Positions 1-7,486 of a stretch of DNA of 16,923 bases are shown here, in pieces. Positions within the stretch are counted from its first letter, which is position 1. Each line of letters opens with the position of its first letter. The DNA lies in the NCBI GenBank assembly GCA_003151375.1, contig PLXI01000179.1, positions 12,705 to 29,627 on the forward strand, written 5' to 3'. The DNA is from Hyphomicrobiales bacterium (GTDB lineage Bacteria > Pseudomonadota > Alphaproteobacteria > Rhizobiales > Aestuariivirgaceae). The notes beneath the pieces were generated by a model. It made no database searches, was not told the origin of the DNA, and saw only the letters and a program-made list of their open reading frames with translations. The position numbers and the translations under genes are program-made.

Positions 1-191
1 TGGTGGGCGATGCGCCTTATTATTCACGCTTTGGTTTTTCGGTGGCCTTTACAGGTTCACTTACCATGCCCGGCCCGGTTGAGCGCCAGCGCTTTCTGGG
101 CTTGGAGCTGGAACCACATGCTCTGAACGCTGCTGAGGGGCAATTGAGCGCTGCTGGCCGGAGCCTGAGCCGCATTAAGCAAGCGGCTTAA
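1..191 (+). CDS. GNAT-family N-acetyltransferase, C-terminal part (cut by window edge)
   Basis: Only the last 62 or so codons are inside the window; the reading frame is open to the left edge, with the first whole codon at base 3 (a GTG that need not be the start). The fragment begins VGDAPYYSRFGF, the hallmark of the last conserved block of a group of small GNAT acetyltransferases, followed by an LTMPGPV segment and FLGLELEPHAL near the end. Members use acetyl-CoA to acetylate an amine; the substrate cannot be told from this piece. The protein is probably cytosolic. It ends 51 bases before argB on the same strand and may be co-transcribed with it, though a TATAAG box lies between them. A short 5-bp hairpin right after the stop is too weak to call a terminator. 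Confidence 0.7.
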   Translation, partial: VGDAPYYSRFGFSVAFTGSLTMPGPVERQRFLGLELEPHALNAAEGQLSAAGRSLSRIKQAA

Positions 192-204
192 GGTGCAACA
201 CCTC

Positions 205-232
205 TTTCCAATCTTGCAAATATCAATATAAG
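205..232 (+). promoter_or_regulatory. Possible argB promoter
   Basis: A TATAAG hexamer (227-232) lies 10 bases before the argB ATG, a good -10 match. A weak -35 candidate, TTTCCA (205-210), is 16 bases upstream of it. If used, transcription would start only a few bases before the ATG, and no Shine-Dalgarno is visible. The weak -35 keeps this tentative. Confidence 0.3.
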
Positions 233-242
233 TTCGCGCATC

Positions 243-1139
243 ATGTCACACGCCAACATTTCTGATACCGCACGCATTCTTTCCGAAGCTCTGCCGTTCC
301 TGCAGAAATATGACGATCAGGTGATCGTTGTTAAATTCGGTGGTCATGCCATGGTGGATGAGAAGCTGGCGCAGCAATTTGCCCGTGACATGGTGATGTT
401 GAAAGTTTGCGGGCTAAATCCAGTTGTGGTGCATGGTGGCGGGCCCCAGATTAACCGGATGCTTGAGAAGTTGGCAGTGAAAGCCGAATTCCGCGATGGC
501 TTACGCGTCACTGATCCTGAAACCATGGAAGTGGTGGAAATGGTTTTGTCCGGTTCCATCAACAAGGCGATTGTATCATCCATTCAGCAGGCAGGTGGGC
601 GGGCTGTTGGAATTTCTGGCAAGGATGGCAATCTGCTGATTGCCAAGCGTTATGTGAAAGAAAAGAAAGATCCGGTGACGGGCGAGATCACCATCTTAGA
701 TTTTGGCCAAGTGGGCGAACCCGGTGAAGTGAATACAGAGATCATTCACACGATCATGAAAAGCGATGCCATTCCGGTGATTGCACCTGTTGGTATTGGC
801 CTTGATGGTTTGAGCTATAATATGAACGCAGATACCGCTGCAGGTGCTATTGCCACGGCGCTTAAGGCCAAACGCTTGTTGATGCTGACGGATATTGCTG
901 GCGTTCTCGACAAAGATAAAAATCTGATCCACGAACTTAAAGTATCTGAAGTGCAGGGCATGATCGATAACGGCACCATCACTGCTGGCATGATTCCGAA
1001 AATTGAAAGTGCGGCTTCGGTTGTAAACTCTGGCGTGGACGGTGTGATTATTCTCGATGGCCGCGTGCCACATTCGGTGTTGTTGGAATTGCTCACCCCT
1101 TACGGTGTTGGCACGCGTGTTTCGCGCAAAGGCGCATGA
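243..1139 (+). CDS. argB: Acetylglutamate kinase (ArgB)
   Basis: This cytosolic enzyme phosphorylates N-acetyl-L-glutamate with ATP, the second step of arginine synthesis. The 298-residue product has the amino-acid-kinase fold signatures in order: a KFGGHAM phosphate loop (31-37), HGGGPQI (64-70), a GLRVTD block (86-91), NMNADTAAGAIA (193-204) and the nucleotide-site stretch TAGMIPKI (247-254). The N-terminal helix ILSEALPFLQKY (12-23) resembles the extension found in arginine-inhibited hexameric family members, so feedback inhibition by arginine is likely (inference). KFGGHAM differs slightly from the more usual KYGGNAM, with the lysine and glycines kept. No clear Shine-Dalgarno precedes the ATG at 243. 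The stop overlaps the next gene's start as ATGA (1136-1139), so translation of the two is probably coupled. Confidence 0.97.
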   Translation: MSHANISDTARILSEALPFLQKYDDQVIVVKFGGHAMVDEKLAQQFARDMVMLKVCGLNPVVVHGGGPQINRMLEKLAVKAEFRDGLRVTDPETMEVVEMVLSGSINKAIVSSIQQAGGRAVGISGKDGNLLIAKRYVKEKKDPVTGEITILDFGQVGEPGEVNTEIIHTIMKSDAIPVIAPVGIGLDGLSYNMNADTAAGAIATALKAKRLLMLTDIAGVLDKDKNLIHELKVSEVQGMIDNGTITAGMIPKIESAASVVNSGVDGVIILDGRVPHSVLLELLTPYGVGTRVSRKGA

Positions 1140-1783
1140 ACAAACTGAACCATATCGAGACTTGGATATTTGATCTCGATAACACGCTCTATCCGGCTTC
1201 ATGTAAATTGTTTGACCAAATTGCTGTACGCATGACCGACTATATGGTGGCGCAAATGAACATTAGCGCTAGCGAAGCCACGAAACTGCGCCATGGCTAT
1301 TTCAAGAAATATGGCACCACTTTGCGTGGCTTGATGTTGGAACATAATTTTGAACCACATGGATTCTTAGATTATGTGCATGAGATTGATTATTCGCCGG
1401 TTGCGCATCACCCAGCGCTGGGCACTGCAATTGCCGCTTTGCCGGGGCGCAAACTGGTGTTTACCGCAGGCACCCGGCCACATGCCATGAATGTGTTGGC
1501 GAGGCTCGGTTGTGCTGATGTATTTGAAGATATTTTTGACATCACCGATTGTCACTTCATCCCCAAGCCTGATGCAAGGCCGTATGAAATTTTCCTCAAG
1601 CGCCACGCAGTTGCACCAGAGCGGGCGATTTTTTTCGAGGATATCCAAGACAACCTTATCGTGCCGCGCAGTCTTGGCATGACGACAGTTTTGGTGGGTA
1701 GTCATGATGCGGCTTTGTTGCCCGCTCATGTGGATTATGTTACCGACGATCTCGCAGAATTTTTAGACGGAGTTTTAAAATGA
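1136..1783 (+). CDS. HAD-superfamily pyrimidine 5'-nucleotidase-like phosphatase
   Basis: A 215-residue HAD hydrolase close to the pyrimidine 5'-nucleotidase group (SSM1/PHM8-like), which removes phosphate from small substrates such as UMP. Motif I is FDLDNTLYP, with nucleophile Asp13 and acid/base Asp15. Motif II is VFTAGT with Thr110, motif III has Lys144 in IPKPDARPYE, and motif IV is FFEDIQDNL with Glu168 and Asp169. The helical cap lies between motifs I and II, as in subfamily I. All catalytic residues are present, so an active phosphatase is expected; the true substrate is unknown. It starts within the last codons of argB (ATGA) and ends in another ATGA overlap with dapD (1780-1783), placing it firmly inside an amino-acid biosynthesis operon. 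The product is expected to be cytosolic, as no signal or membrane segment is seen. Confidence 0.88.
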   Translation: MNKLNHIETWIFDLDNTLYPASCKLFDQIAVRMTDYMVAQMNISASEATKLRHGYFKKYGTTLRGLMLEHNFEPHGFLDYVHEIDYSPVAHHPALGTAIAALPGRKLVFTAGTRPHAMNVLARLGCADVFEDIFDITDCHFIPKPDARPYEIFLKRHAVAPERAIFFEDIQDNLIVPRSLGMTTVLVGSHDAALLPAHVDYVTDDLAEFLDGVLK

Positions 1784-2616
1784 AGAACGCGCAAGCCATC
1801 ATCGAAGCCGCTTGGGAAGCCCGTGACAAGGTGAACCTTAAAACCAAGGGTGACATTCGCAAGGCGGTGGAATTTGCTTTGGCACAGTTGGATGCGGGCA
1901 AGCTGCGCGTGGCTTCCAAAATGGGCAGCGAATGGCACGTGCATCAATGGCTAAAGAAAGCTGTGCTGCTGTCCTTCCGTTTGAATGACATGGAACTGAT
2001 AAAGGGAGGCCCTGGCACTTCGAAGTGGTGGGACAAAGTTCCATCAAAGTTTGAAGGCTGGACCGCAAAGAAATTCCGCGATTCAGGTTTTCGCGCCGTG
2101 CCTAATGCGATTGTGCGCCGCTCAGCCTACATCGCACCCGGCGCTATTCTCATGCCGTCATTTGTCAACCTCGGTGCCTATGTTGATACCGGCACGATGG
2201 TTGATACTTGGGTGACGGTTGGCTCGTGCGCTCAGATCGGCAAGAATGTGCATCTGTCTGGCGGTGTTGGCATTGGCGGCGTGTTAGAGCCGATGCAGGC
2301 GGGCCCCACCATCATTGAGGATAATTGCTTCATTGGCGCCAGATCAGAAGTGGTGGAAGGCGTCATCGTAGGCGAAGGCTCAGTCATTTCCATGGGCGTG
2401 TTCATCGGCCAATCCACCAAGATTGTAGACCGCGCTACGGGCGAAGTTCACATGGGCAAAGTGCCGCCTTATTCAGTTGTTGTTTCAGGCTCTCTTCCAC
2501 AGAAGCCATTTGCGGATGGCTCGCCCTCGCCAAGCCTCTATTGCGCAGTGATTGTGAAGCGGGTGGATGAGAAGACGCGCAGCAAAACCAGCATCAATGA
2601 GTTGTTGAGAGATTGA
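1780..2616 (+). CDS. dapD: 2,3,4,5-tetrahydropyridine-2,6-dicarboxylate N-succinyltransferase (DapD)
   Basis: DapD transfers succinyl from succinyl-CoA to tetrahydrodipicolinate in the succinylase route to meso-diaminopimelate and lysine. The product has 278 residues, close to the 274 of E. coli DapD. After an N-terminal helical domain it shows the left-handed beta-helix of hexapeptide repeats: SAYIAPGAIL (115-124), VDTWVTVGSCAQIGKNVHLS (141-160) and SGGVGIGGVLEP (160-171), then NCFIGARSEVVEGVIVGEGSV (182-202). Asp142 in VDTW lies at the conserved acidic active-site position. The C-terminal SGSLP and SLYCAVIVKRVD blocks are also typical. The ATG overlaps the stop of the HAD gene. The acceptor product is later opened by DapE, encoded about 520 bases downstream. 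The enzyme is cytosolic and acts as a trimer in known family members. Confidence 0.97.
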   Translation: MKNAQAIIEAAWEARDKVNLKTKGDIRKAVEFALAQLDAGKLRVASKMGSEWHVHQWLKKAVLLSFRLNDMELIKGGPGTSKWWDKVPSKFEGWTAKKFRDSGFRAVPNAIVRRSAYIAPGAILMPSFVNLGAYVDTGTMVDTWVTVGSCAQIGKNVHLSGGVGIGGVLEPMQAGPTIIEDNCFIGARSEVVEGVIVGEGSVISMGVFIGQSTKIVDRATGEVHMGKVPPYSVVVSGSLPQKPFADGSPSPSLYCAVIVKRVDEKTRSKTSINELLRD

Positions 2617-2685
2617 TTAACGGTTTGCAATCTTTTGGGGTTGTGCCAAACTAGGGCCTCTGGGGCTTTAATTTGGGAGACTAAA

Positions 2686-3075
2686 ATGGACTGGAAGAAT
2701 CTTCTTACGAGTTTTCAAGGACGCATAAACCGCCAACCATATTGGCTGGGCGCTATTGCTATAAGCGTGCTTGGATTGGTGTTGATCGGCGGCGCTATGG
2801 CTCTTTTTGCAACCTATACAGCTACAGACGAGCCAGGCAAATATACGATGCAAATGTCGCCAATTGGTTGGATCATCAGCGTGATCGCCTATATCGCCAT
2901 AATTTGGTTTGGCTTGGCCATTCAAGTTAAGCGTTGGCATGACCGCGACAAATCTGGTTGGTGGGTTCTGATCGGTCTTGTGCCAGTGATTGGTGGCATC
3001 TGGGCACTCGTGGAATGTGGCTTCCTGCGCGGAACGCCGGGCGCCAACCGCTACGGGCCTGATCCGCTGGCATAA
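2686..3075 (+). CDS. DUF805 family small membrane protein
   Basis: A 129-residue integral membrane protein of the DUF805 family, whose function is not established. The three family blocks are seen: GRINRQPYW near the N-terminus (12-20), KRWHDRDKSGWW (82-93) between membrane segments, and NRYGPDP at the C-terminus (121-127). Hydrophobic stretches at about 20-43, 61-79 and 91-110 suggest three or four inner-membrane helices. The ATG at 2686 is chosen because GGGAG lies 7 bases upstream and the protein then starts MDWKNLL, as family members do; an in-frame TTG at 2635 would add 17 uncharacteristic residues. It sits between dapD and dapE on the same strand, an arrangement I recall from other Hyphomicrobiales. 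Nothing in the sequence ties it to lysine synthesis. Confidence 0.88.
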   Translation: MDWKNLLTSFQGRINRQPYWLGAIAISVLGLVLIGGAMALFATYTATDEPGKYTMQMSPIGWIISVIAYIAIIWFGLAIQVKRWHDRDKSGWWVLIGLVPVIGGIWALVECGFLRGTPGANRYGPDPLA

Positions 3076-3089
3076 TCGCTACAAAACGA

Positions 3090-3117
3090 CGTCATTCCCG
3101 CTTTCGCGGGGATGACG
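3090..3117. repeat. REP-like inverted repeat / hairpin
   Basis: Arms CGTCATTCCCGC (3090-3101) and GCGGGGATGACG (3106-3117) pair over 12 bases with one G-T wobble around a TTTC loop. The GTCATTCCCGC...GCGGGAATGAC pattern is a widespread dispersed intergenic palindrome in proteobacteria. No T-run follows on either strand, so it is not a classical intrinsic terminator, although it may protect or end mRNA between the DUF805 gene and dapE. Only one copy is in this window. Confidence 0.55.
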
Positions 3118-3136
3118 CTTAAAGTAGTGTGCGCTG

Positions 3137-4306
3137 ATGAATATGACTCACACTGATCCCACCATAATCCTGCAATCGCTGATCCGCTGCCCATCCGTCA
3201 CGCCAGATGAAGGCGGCGCTTTGGACTATTTGCAGAAGCTGCTCACGGCGGCTGACTTTGAATGTCACCGCCTGGTGTTCAAAGACAAAGACACACCTGA
3301 CATTGACAATCTTTTTGCGCGTTTTGGAACCACTGCGCCGCATCTTTGTTTTGCAGGGCACACTGATGTTGTGCCTGCTGGTGATGAGAAGCTTTGGAAA
3401 TTTCCGCCCTTCTCGGCCACAATTGACGGAGGCAAGATTTACGGTCGTGGTGCTTGCGATATGAAGGGTGCTGTTGCCGCCTTTGCCGCCGCTGCGATGG
3501 ATTACATCGCCGCACATAAGTCCAAGCTTGGCAGTATCTCATTTCTCATCACAGGAGATGAAGAAGGCCCTGCCGTGAATGGCACGGTGAAAGTTCTTAA
3601 GTGGATGAAAGAAAATGGCCATACGCCAGACCATTGCTTGGTGGGCGAGCCCACTTGCCCTGAGACACTAGGCGACACCATCAAAATCGGACGGCGTGGA
3701 TCTCTGTCTTTCGTCATCACCGTTGATGGCAAACAGGGCCATGCTGCCTACCCGCATAAGGCGGATAACCCGGTGCCGAAGTTGGCGCGTTTCATTGACC
3801 GCATTTCACTTATTGAATTGGATGGCGGCAATGCTCATTTTGATCCATCCACCATGGCGATCACCAGCTTTGATGTGGGCAACATGGCAACCAATGTTAT
3901 TCCATCGCGCGCCATTGCAAAGTTCAACATCCGCTATAATAGCGAACACACGCCAATGAGCCTTAAAGCGCTCATCAGCTTGCATGCCGATGCGGTGAAA
4001 GCTGAGCTGGGCGGCACTTGGACTGTGGTTGCTTATGAGGGTGCGGATGTTTTTATCACACAGCCAGGCCCGTTTGTGAAACTGGTGCAAGAGGCGGTTC
4101 ATACTGAAACTAGCGTGATGCCAAAACTTTCCACATCTGGCGGCACATCTGATGCGCGTTTTGTGAAAGACTATTGCCCGGTGTTGGAATTCGGCCCGCT
4201 GAGCACCACCATTCACCAAACTGACGAGTGCATCGGCGCGGAGGAGTTAAAGACGGTGACGCGGATCTATGGCCGGGTGTTAAGCGCTTATTTTACCCAC
4301 GCCTAA
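3137..4306 (+). CDS. dapE: Succinyl-diaminopimelate desuccinylase (DapE)
   Basis: DapE is a di-zinc M20 amidohydrolase that cleaves N-succinyl-L,L-diaminopimelate to succinate and L,L-diaminopimelate, later in the pathway that includes DapD. The 389-residue product has all expected metal and catalytic residues: His75 and Asp77 in AGHTDVVP, Asp108 in GRGACDMKG, Glu142 and Glu143 in TGDEEGP, Glu171 in VGEPT, and His360 in STTIHQTDE. The dimerisation domain (about 185-295) contains QGHAAYPH and NVIPS. The GGTSDARF motif (345-352) near the C-terminus is also typical of DapE. The start is taken at ATG 3137; a second in-frame ATG at 3143 is possible, and neither has a strong Shine-Dalgarno. The end overlaps the stop of the opposing membrane-protein gene by four bases. 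Confidence 0.96.
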   Translation: MNMTHTDPTIILQSLIRCPSVTPDEGGALDYLQKLLTAADFECHRLVFKDKDTPDIDNLFARFGTTAPHLCFAGHTDVVPAGDEKLWKFPPFSATIDGGKIYGRGACDMKGAVAAFAAAAMDYIAAHKSKLGSISFLITGDEEGPAVNGTVKVLKWMKENGHTPDHCLVGEPTCPETLGDTIKIGRRGSLSFVITVDGKQGHAAYPHKADNPVPKLARFIDRISLIELDGGNAHFDPSTMAITSFDVGNMATNVIPSRAIAKFNIRYNSEHTPMSLKALISLHADAVKAELGGTWTVVAYEGADVFITQPGPFVKLVQEAVHTETSVMPKLSTSGGTSDARFVKDYCPVLEFGPLSTTIHQTDECIGAEELKTVTRIYGRVLSAYFTHA

Positions 4307-5205
4307 CCCAGTTTGGCCCGCAAGCGCGCATGAGCCTCAGCAAAAAATATGCTGAAATATGCAATCATCAAAAAATTTGATATTACCGAAAGAATTTGCA
4401 ACCACAACATCCCATGCCATAACTGGCTTAGCATTTCGGGCGATATTTGGTGGTTAGGTGAACTCATAATAGCGTCTCGTAGGGCACTCATGGGTGGAAC
4501 CATGAATACAAAAAAGATGACGCCAAATGGAACGCAAACGATGATCAATGAAACAATGAGTCGAAGCGGCACCGCAAAGCTTTCACCGCTTGATAATACC
4601 CAGAGTTCAGTGAAAAAATCAGGCGTTTCACCTAAGGCAACAGCGGGCATTCCAACATAAAAACGACAAACAAACCAAATCAACGAGAAATATGCGCCAA
4701 TCGCTAACGGTACGAAAAGAAAATAGAACACAAAAAATAATTTTCCCAAAACCACGATGATCAGGCCGGCGATTATTGCTACAATGACGACTGCAATATA
4801 GGCCAGCATTGTTAGCGCCCCAATTCCAAGGCCATACAAGACCGTGTACACTGCCGCAGTAAATTCCCCCTTGCTGCCGATAAAGATATTCGGTTCTCGG
4901 TTTTTCCAGAACCGAACTATGCGCACAAAGAGCCAAGCAAACAGGAATAGTGCAACGATTTCCGTGGCAAACAACATCGGCATAAGCCTGAGATATTTGT
5001 TCATGATCTCGGCAGTAGCTTGTTGGCTCTCGAAATCAATGGTATCCAAAAAATCAAACACGTTGCCTAACTCTTGATATATTAAAATTCCAAGCCCAAA
5101 AAGAATGACCATCGGCAAGGCGCTTACGACGATCAGCCCCCACCAATTTTCAAATATGAAGTTGATCGCCGCACGACTCGTTCCGGGAATAACTTTTTCA
5201 ACCAT
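4303..5205 (-). CDS. Multi-pass membrane protein of unknown function
   Basis: I do not recognise this 300-residue protein. It has strongly hydrophobic stretches at about residues 22-43, 76-96, 119-153, 155-182, 212-237 and 265-288, giving roughly six or seven inner-membrane helices. A more polar stretch (about 44-70) follows the first helix, and a basic tail HARLRAKLG ends the protein. No catalytic motif stands out. The start at 5205 is supported by GAGG 8 to 9 bases upstream of the ATG. It lies 27 bases after truA on the same strand and is probably the last gene of the def - fmt - truA operon. Its DNA looks clearly more AT-rich than its neighbours, partly from hydrophobic codon choice and possibly from separate origin. 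The stop overlaps the end of dapE. Confidence 0.8.
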   Translation of the reverse strand: MVEKVIPGTSRAAINFIFENWWGLIVVSALPMVILFGLGILIYQELGNVFDFLDTIDFESQQATAEIMNKYLRLMPMLFATEIVALFLFAWLFVRIVRFWKNREPNIFIGSKGEFTAAVYTVLYGLGIGALTMLAYIAVVIVAIIAGLIIVVLGKLFFVFYFLFVPLAIGAYFSLIWFVCRFYVGMPAVALGETPDFFTELWVLSSGESFAVPLRLIVSLIIVCVPFGVIFFVFMVPPMSALRDAIMSSPNHQISPEMLSQLWHGMLWLQILSVISNFLMIAYFSIFFAEAHARLRAKLG

Positions 5206-5232
5206 TGCCGAGTCCTCAATTTGAAATTGAAC

Positions 5233-5970
5233 CTAGTACAAAACTTCAACCAAATACAATCCATCCGGCGGGCACACCGGGCCGCAGCGTGAACGATCCA
5301 CCGCCTCCAATGCGCGGCGCATTTCAAGTGGATGCCATTTTCCAACACCCACTTGCACAAGACTGCCCACCATGGAGCGCACTTGATGATGCAGGAATGA
5401 ACGTGCCTCTGCGCGGATTTCCACCATCTCGTCAAAGCGCATAACATCAAGGCGATCCAAGGTTTTGATCGGCGATTTGGCTTGGCATTCAGCGGCACGA
5501 AAGGTGGTGAAATCATGCTTGCCGATAAGATGCTGTGCCGCTTCATGCATGGCATCCACATCCAAGGTTTTGGGCACATGCCAGACTTTGCCGCGATCAA
5601 TCGCGGGCGGCGCGCGACGATTGAGGATGCGGTAAAGATAGCGCCGCCCAATGGCAGAGAGCCGCGCTTGAAAATCTTCGGTTACACGTTCAGCGGAAAT
5701 CACGCTTACCGCATGAGGCCGCACATTGCCATTGATGGCATTGCATAGAACGAACGGATCCCATTCCTTGGGTGCATCAAAATGTGCGACTTGGCCCAGT
5801 GCGTGAACGCCCGTATCAGTTCTGCCCGCGGCTTGTAACACCAACGGTTCGCCGTGAAGGAGTGCTATGGCATTTTCCAAAACATTTTGCACGGTTTGGC
5901 CGTTCGGCTGAGCCTGCCAACCCAGAAAACCTTGGCCATCATATTCGATGATGAGCTTATAGCGTGGCAT
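5233..5970 (-). CDS. truA: tRNA pseudouridine(38-40) synthase (TruA)
   Basis: TruA converts uridines 38-40 in the anticodon arm of many tRNAs to pseudouridine, with no cofactor; it acts as a homodimer in the cytosol. The 245-residue product has the family's N-terminal block YDGQGFLGWQAQPNGQTVQ (10-28). Its catalytic motif is AAGRTDTGVHA, with nucleophile Asp52. RRYLYRI (109-115) and HDFTTFR (142-148) follow, and the C-terminal block has FLHHQVRSMVGSLVQVG (192-208) and the PPDGLYL ending. Its ATG overlaps the fmt stop by one base (TGATG), so the two are very likely translated together. The length is normal for the family. Confidence 0.96.
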   Translation of the reverse strand: MPRYKLIIEYDGQGFLGWQAQPNGQTVQNVLENAIALLHGEPLVLQAAGRTDTGVHALGQVAHFDAPKEWDPFVLCNAINGNVRPHAVSVISAERVTEDFQARLSAIGRRYLYRILNRRAPPAIDRGKVWHVPKTLDVDAMHEAAQHLIGKHDFTTFRAAECQAKSPIKTLDRLDVMRFDEMVEIRAEARSFLHHQVRSMVGSLVQVGVGKWHPLEMRRALEAVDRSRCGPVCPPDGLYLVEVLY

Positions 5971-6875
5971 CAGCTGGCCACTGTTCCAGACGGTACGGAA
6001 AATCCACGTAAAAAGGTTGCGCCGTCCATCGGGCCTTTGCCTTCGCGTTGTAAATTGAGGATGCGAATGGCATCACTCGCACAAGCAAAGGTGAGCACAC
6101 TGTCCAGCGCCGTGCCAGCCTTGCCTTGCAATTGAACCACGTCCACATTCAACAGTTTGACACGTGCTCCAGCGATCATGCACCATGCACCCGGAAAAGG
6201 TGATAGGCCATGAATGTGGTTGCGCACTTGCTCGGCTGGCAAATTGAAATCGATATGGGCTTCAGCCTTGTCAATCTTCTTGGCATAGGTCACGCCATCG
6301 GTCGGCTGGGGTGTTCCGTGTACGGACGGAATTTGCAATGCTTCCACAATTAACTTTGCACCCAAAGTCGCAAGCTCATCGTGCAGCGAGGCCGATGTGG
6401 TTGCGGGTTTGATGGGTATAGCTTTCATTCTTATCACTGGCCCGGTATCCAACCCCTCTTCCATGCGCATAATGGCAACTCCGCTCTCCTTATCGCCTGC
6501 CATAATGGCGCGTTGAATGGGGGCAGCACCGCGCCAACGCGGCAAAAGCGAGGCATGAATGTTGAAGCAGCCAAACAAGGGCGCATTAAGTATGGGCTTT
6601 GGCAAGAGCAATCCATAGGCCACCACAACAGCTGCATCGGCTTTCAGCGCCGCAAAGCGCTGCTGCTCCTCCACGGATTTAAGCGAGAGAGGTGTTCGCA
6701 CTTCAATTCCCAGGCTTTCAGCCAGCGCGTGAACCGGCTGTTTCTGCACCTCAAGTCCACGGCCCTTGGGGCGCGGCGGTTGCGAATAAACGCAGACCAC
6801 TTTATGCCCAGCAGCGATCAGCACCTTCAACGCATGGGTTGAGAAATCGGGTGTGCCCATGAAAACTAGGCGCAT
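5970..6875 (-). CDS. fmt: Methionyl-tRNA formyltransferase (Fmt)
   Basis: Fmt uses 10-formyltetrahydrofolate to formylate the methionine on initiator tRNA. The 301-residue protein starts MRLVFMGTPDFS, typical of the family. It carries the formyltransferase core with Asn105 and His107 in FNIHASLLPRWRGAAPIQRA (104-123), and Asp143 in EEGLDTGPV, the expected catalytic trio. The C-terminal domain (about 205-301) has the YAKKIDK and GLSPFPGAW stretches that belong to the tRNA-binding part. The gene is 10 bases downstream of def, the usual pairing: Fmt adds the formyl group that Def later removes from new proteins. Its stop shares a base with the truA start. Confidence 0.97.
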   Translation of the reverse strand: MRLVFMGTPDFSTHALKVLIAAGHKVVCVYSQPPRPKGRGLEVQKQPVHALAESLGIEVRTPLSLKSVEEQQRFAALKADAAVVVAYGLLLPKPILNAPLFGCFNIHASLLPRWRGAAPIQRAIMAGDKESGVAIMRMEEGLDTGPVIRMKAIPIKPATTSASLHDELATLGAKLIVEALQIPSVHGTPQPTDGVTYAKKIDKAEAHIDFNLPAEQVRNHIHGLSPFPGAWCMIAGARVKLLNVDVVQLQGKAGTALDSVLTFACASDAIRILNLQREGKGPMDGATFLRGFSVPSGTVAS

Positions 6876-6885
6876 CGGCTGGCCC

Positions 6886-7404
6886 TCACAACTTGCCCAG
6901 CTTATCGGCTTTACGGAACTTTTTCAAAACCCGGTCGCGCTTCAATTTGGATATATGGTCAATGAACAGCACGCCGTCGAGGTGGTCAATTTCATGCTGC
7001 AACACAGTTGCCACGATGCCATTGGCATGGATTTCCTGTGCCTCGCTGTTGCGGTCAAGATAGCGCACGTTAACTTCGATTGGCCTTTCCACCATTTCAA
7101 AAAACTCAGGTATGGAAAGGCAGCCTTCCTCATAATCACCCAGTTGGGCTGATGACCAAATAATCTGCGGATTGGCCATAAACAATGGTTTTGGCGGCTC
7201 GCCATCGCGTGCCACATCCACAACCAATTGGCGCAAGGGCACACCCAGCTGAATTGCGGCAAGGCCAATGCCGGGGGCGGCATACATGGTTTCCAGCATG
7301 TCATCAAACAGCTTGCGCGCCGCCACATCCACGCTTTTCAGTGGCTTGGAGATTTGGCGCAGGGTTTTCTCATCCGGCAATGTGACTATGGGTTTAATGG
7401 CCAT
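6886..7404 (-). CDS. def: Peptide deformylase (Def)
   Basis: Def is a ferrous-metal hydrolase that removes the formyl group from the N-terminus of nascent proteins. The product has 172 residues with all three family motifs: GIGLAAIQ (45-52), EGCLSIPE (93-100) with metal ligand Cys95, and QHEIDHLDG (136-144) with ligands His137 and His141 and catalytic Glu138. The start at ATG 7404 gives MAIKPIVTLPDEKTLRQ, matching known N-termini. A TTG at 7440 would add 12 residues, but those bases look like the -35 box of the promoter. The ATG has no clear Shine-Dalgarno. It is the first gene of a four-gene - strand operon and diverges from ffs. Confidence 0.96.
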   Translation of the reverse strand: MAIKPIVTLPDEKTLRQISKPLKSVDVAARKLFDDMLETMYAAPGIGLAAIQLGVPLRQLVVDVARDGEPPKPLFMANPQIIWSSAQLGDYEEGCLSIPEFFEMVERPIEVNVRYLDRNSEAQEIHANGIVATVLQHEIDHLDGVLFIDHISKLKRDRVLKKFRKADKLGKL

Positions 7405-7411
7405 GATTCCA

Positions 7412-7440
7412 GCAATATGCGAGGTGGGCGTTAGGGTCAA
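7412..7440 (-). promoter_or_regulatory. Probable def operon promoter
   Basis: On the - strand, TTGACC (7440-7435) and TATTGC (7417-7412) are separated by exactly 17 bases, a good housekeeping-type promoter. Only 7 bases separate the -10 box from the def ATG at 7404, so transcription may start at or next to the start codon, giving a leaderless mRNA. Confidence 0.5.
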
Positions 7441-7450
7441 TTCCCGCCTC

Positions 7451-7479
7451 TTGCCTTTTCTCGCCTATCGCCCCATATA
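7451..7479 (+). promoter_or_regulatory. Probable ffs promoter
   Basis: TTGCCT (7451-7456) and CATATA (7474-7479) are 17 bases apart, and the inferred 5' end of the SRP RNA is at 7487, 8 bases after the -10 box. The bases between are GC-rich (CGCCCTC), a discriminator type common before stable RNA genes under growth-rate or stringent control. This fits the RNA gene it precedes. Confidence 0.55.
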
Positions 7480-7486
7480 CGCCCTC

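Noticed and set aside
191..203. AGGTG-CAA-CACCT hairpin after the acetyltransferase stop
   Set aside because: Only five pairs and no proper T-run; too weak to call a terminator.
2635..2685. N-terminal extension of the DUF805 protein from TTG 2635
   Set aside because: The ATG at 2686 has a good Shine-Dalgarno and gives the standard family N-terminus.
5133..5651. Long alternative frames on the - strand across truA and on the + strand across fmt (6381-6842)
   Set aside because: They overlap well-supported truA and fmt and show no family motifs, so they are shadows.
7405..7440. N-terminal extension of Def from TTG 7440
   Set aside because: The added residues are not family-like and the bases form a good -35/-10 promoter instead.
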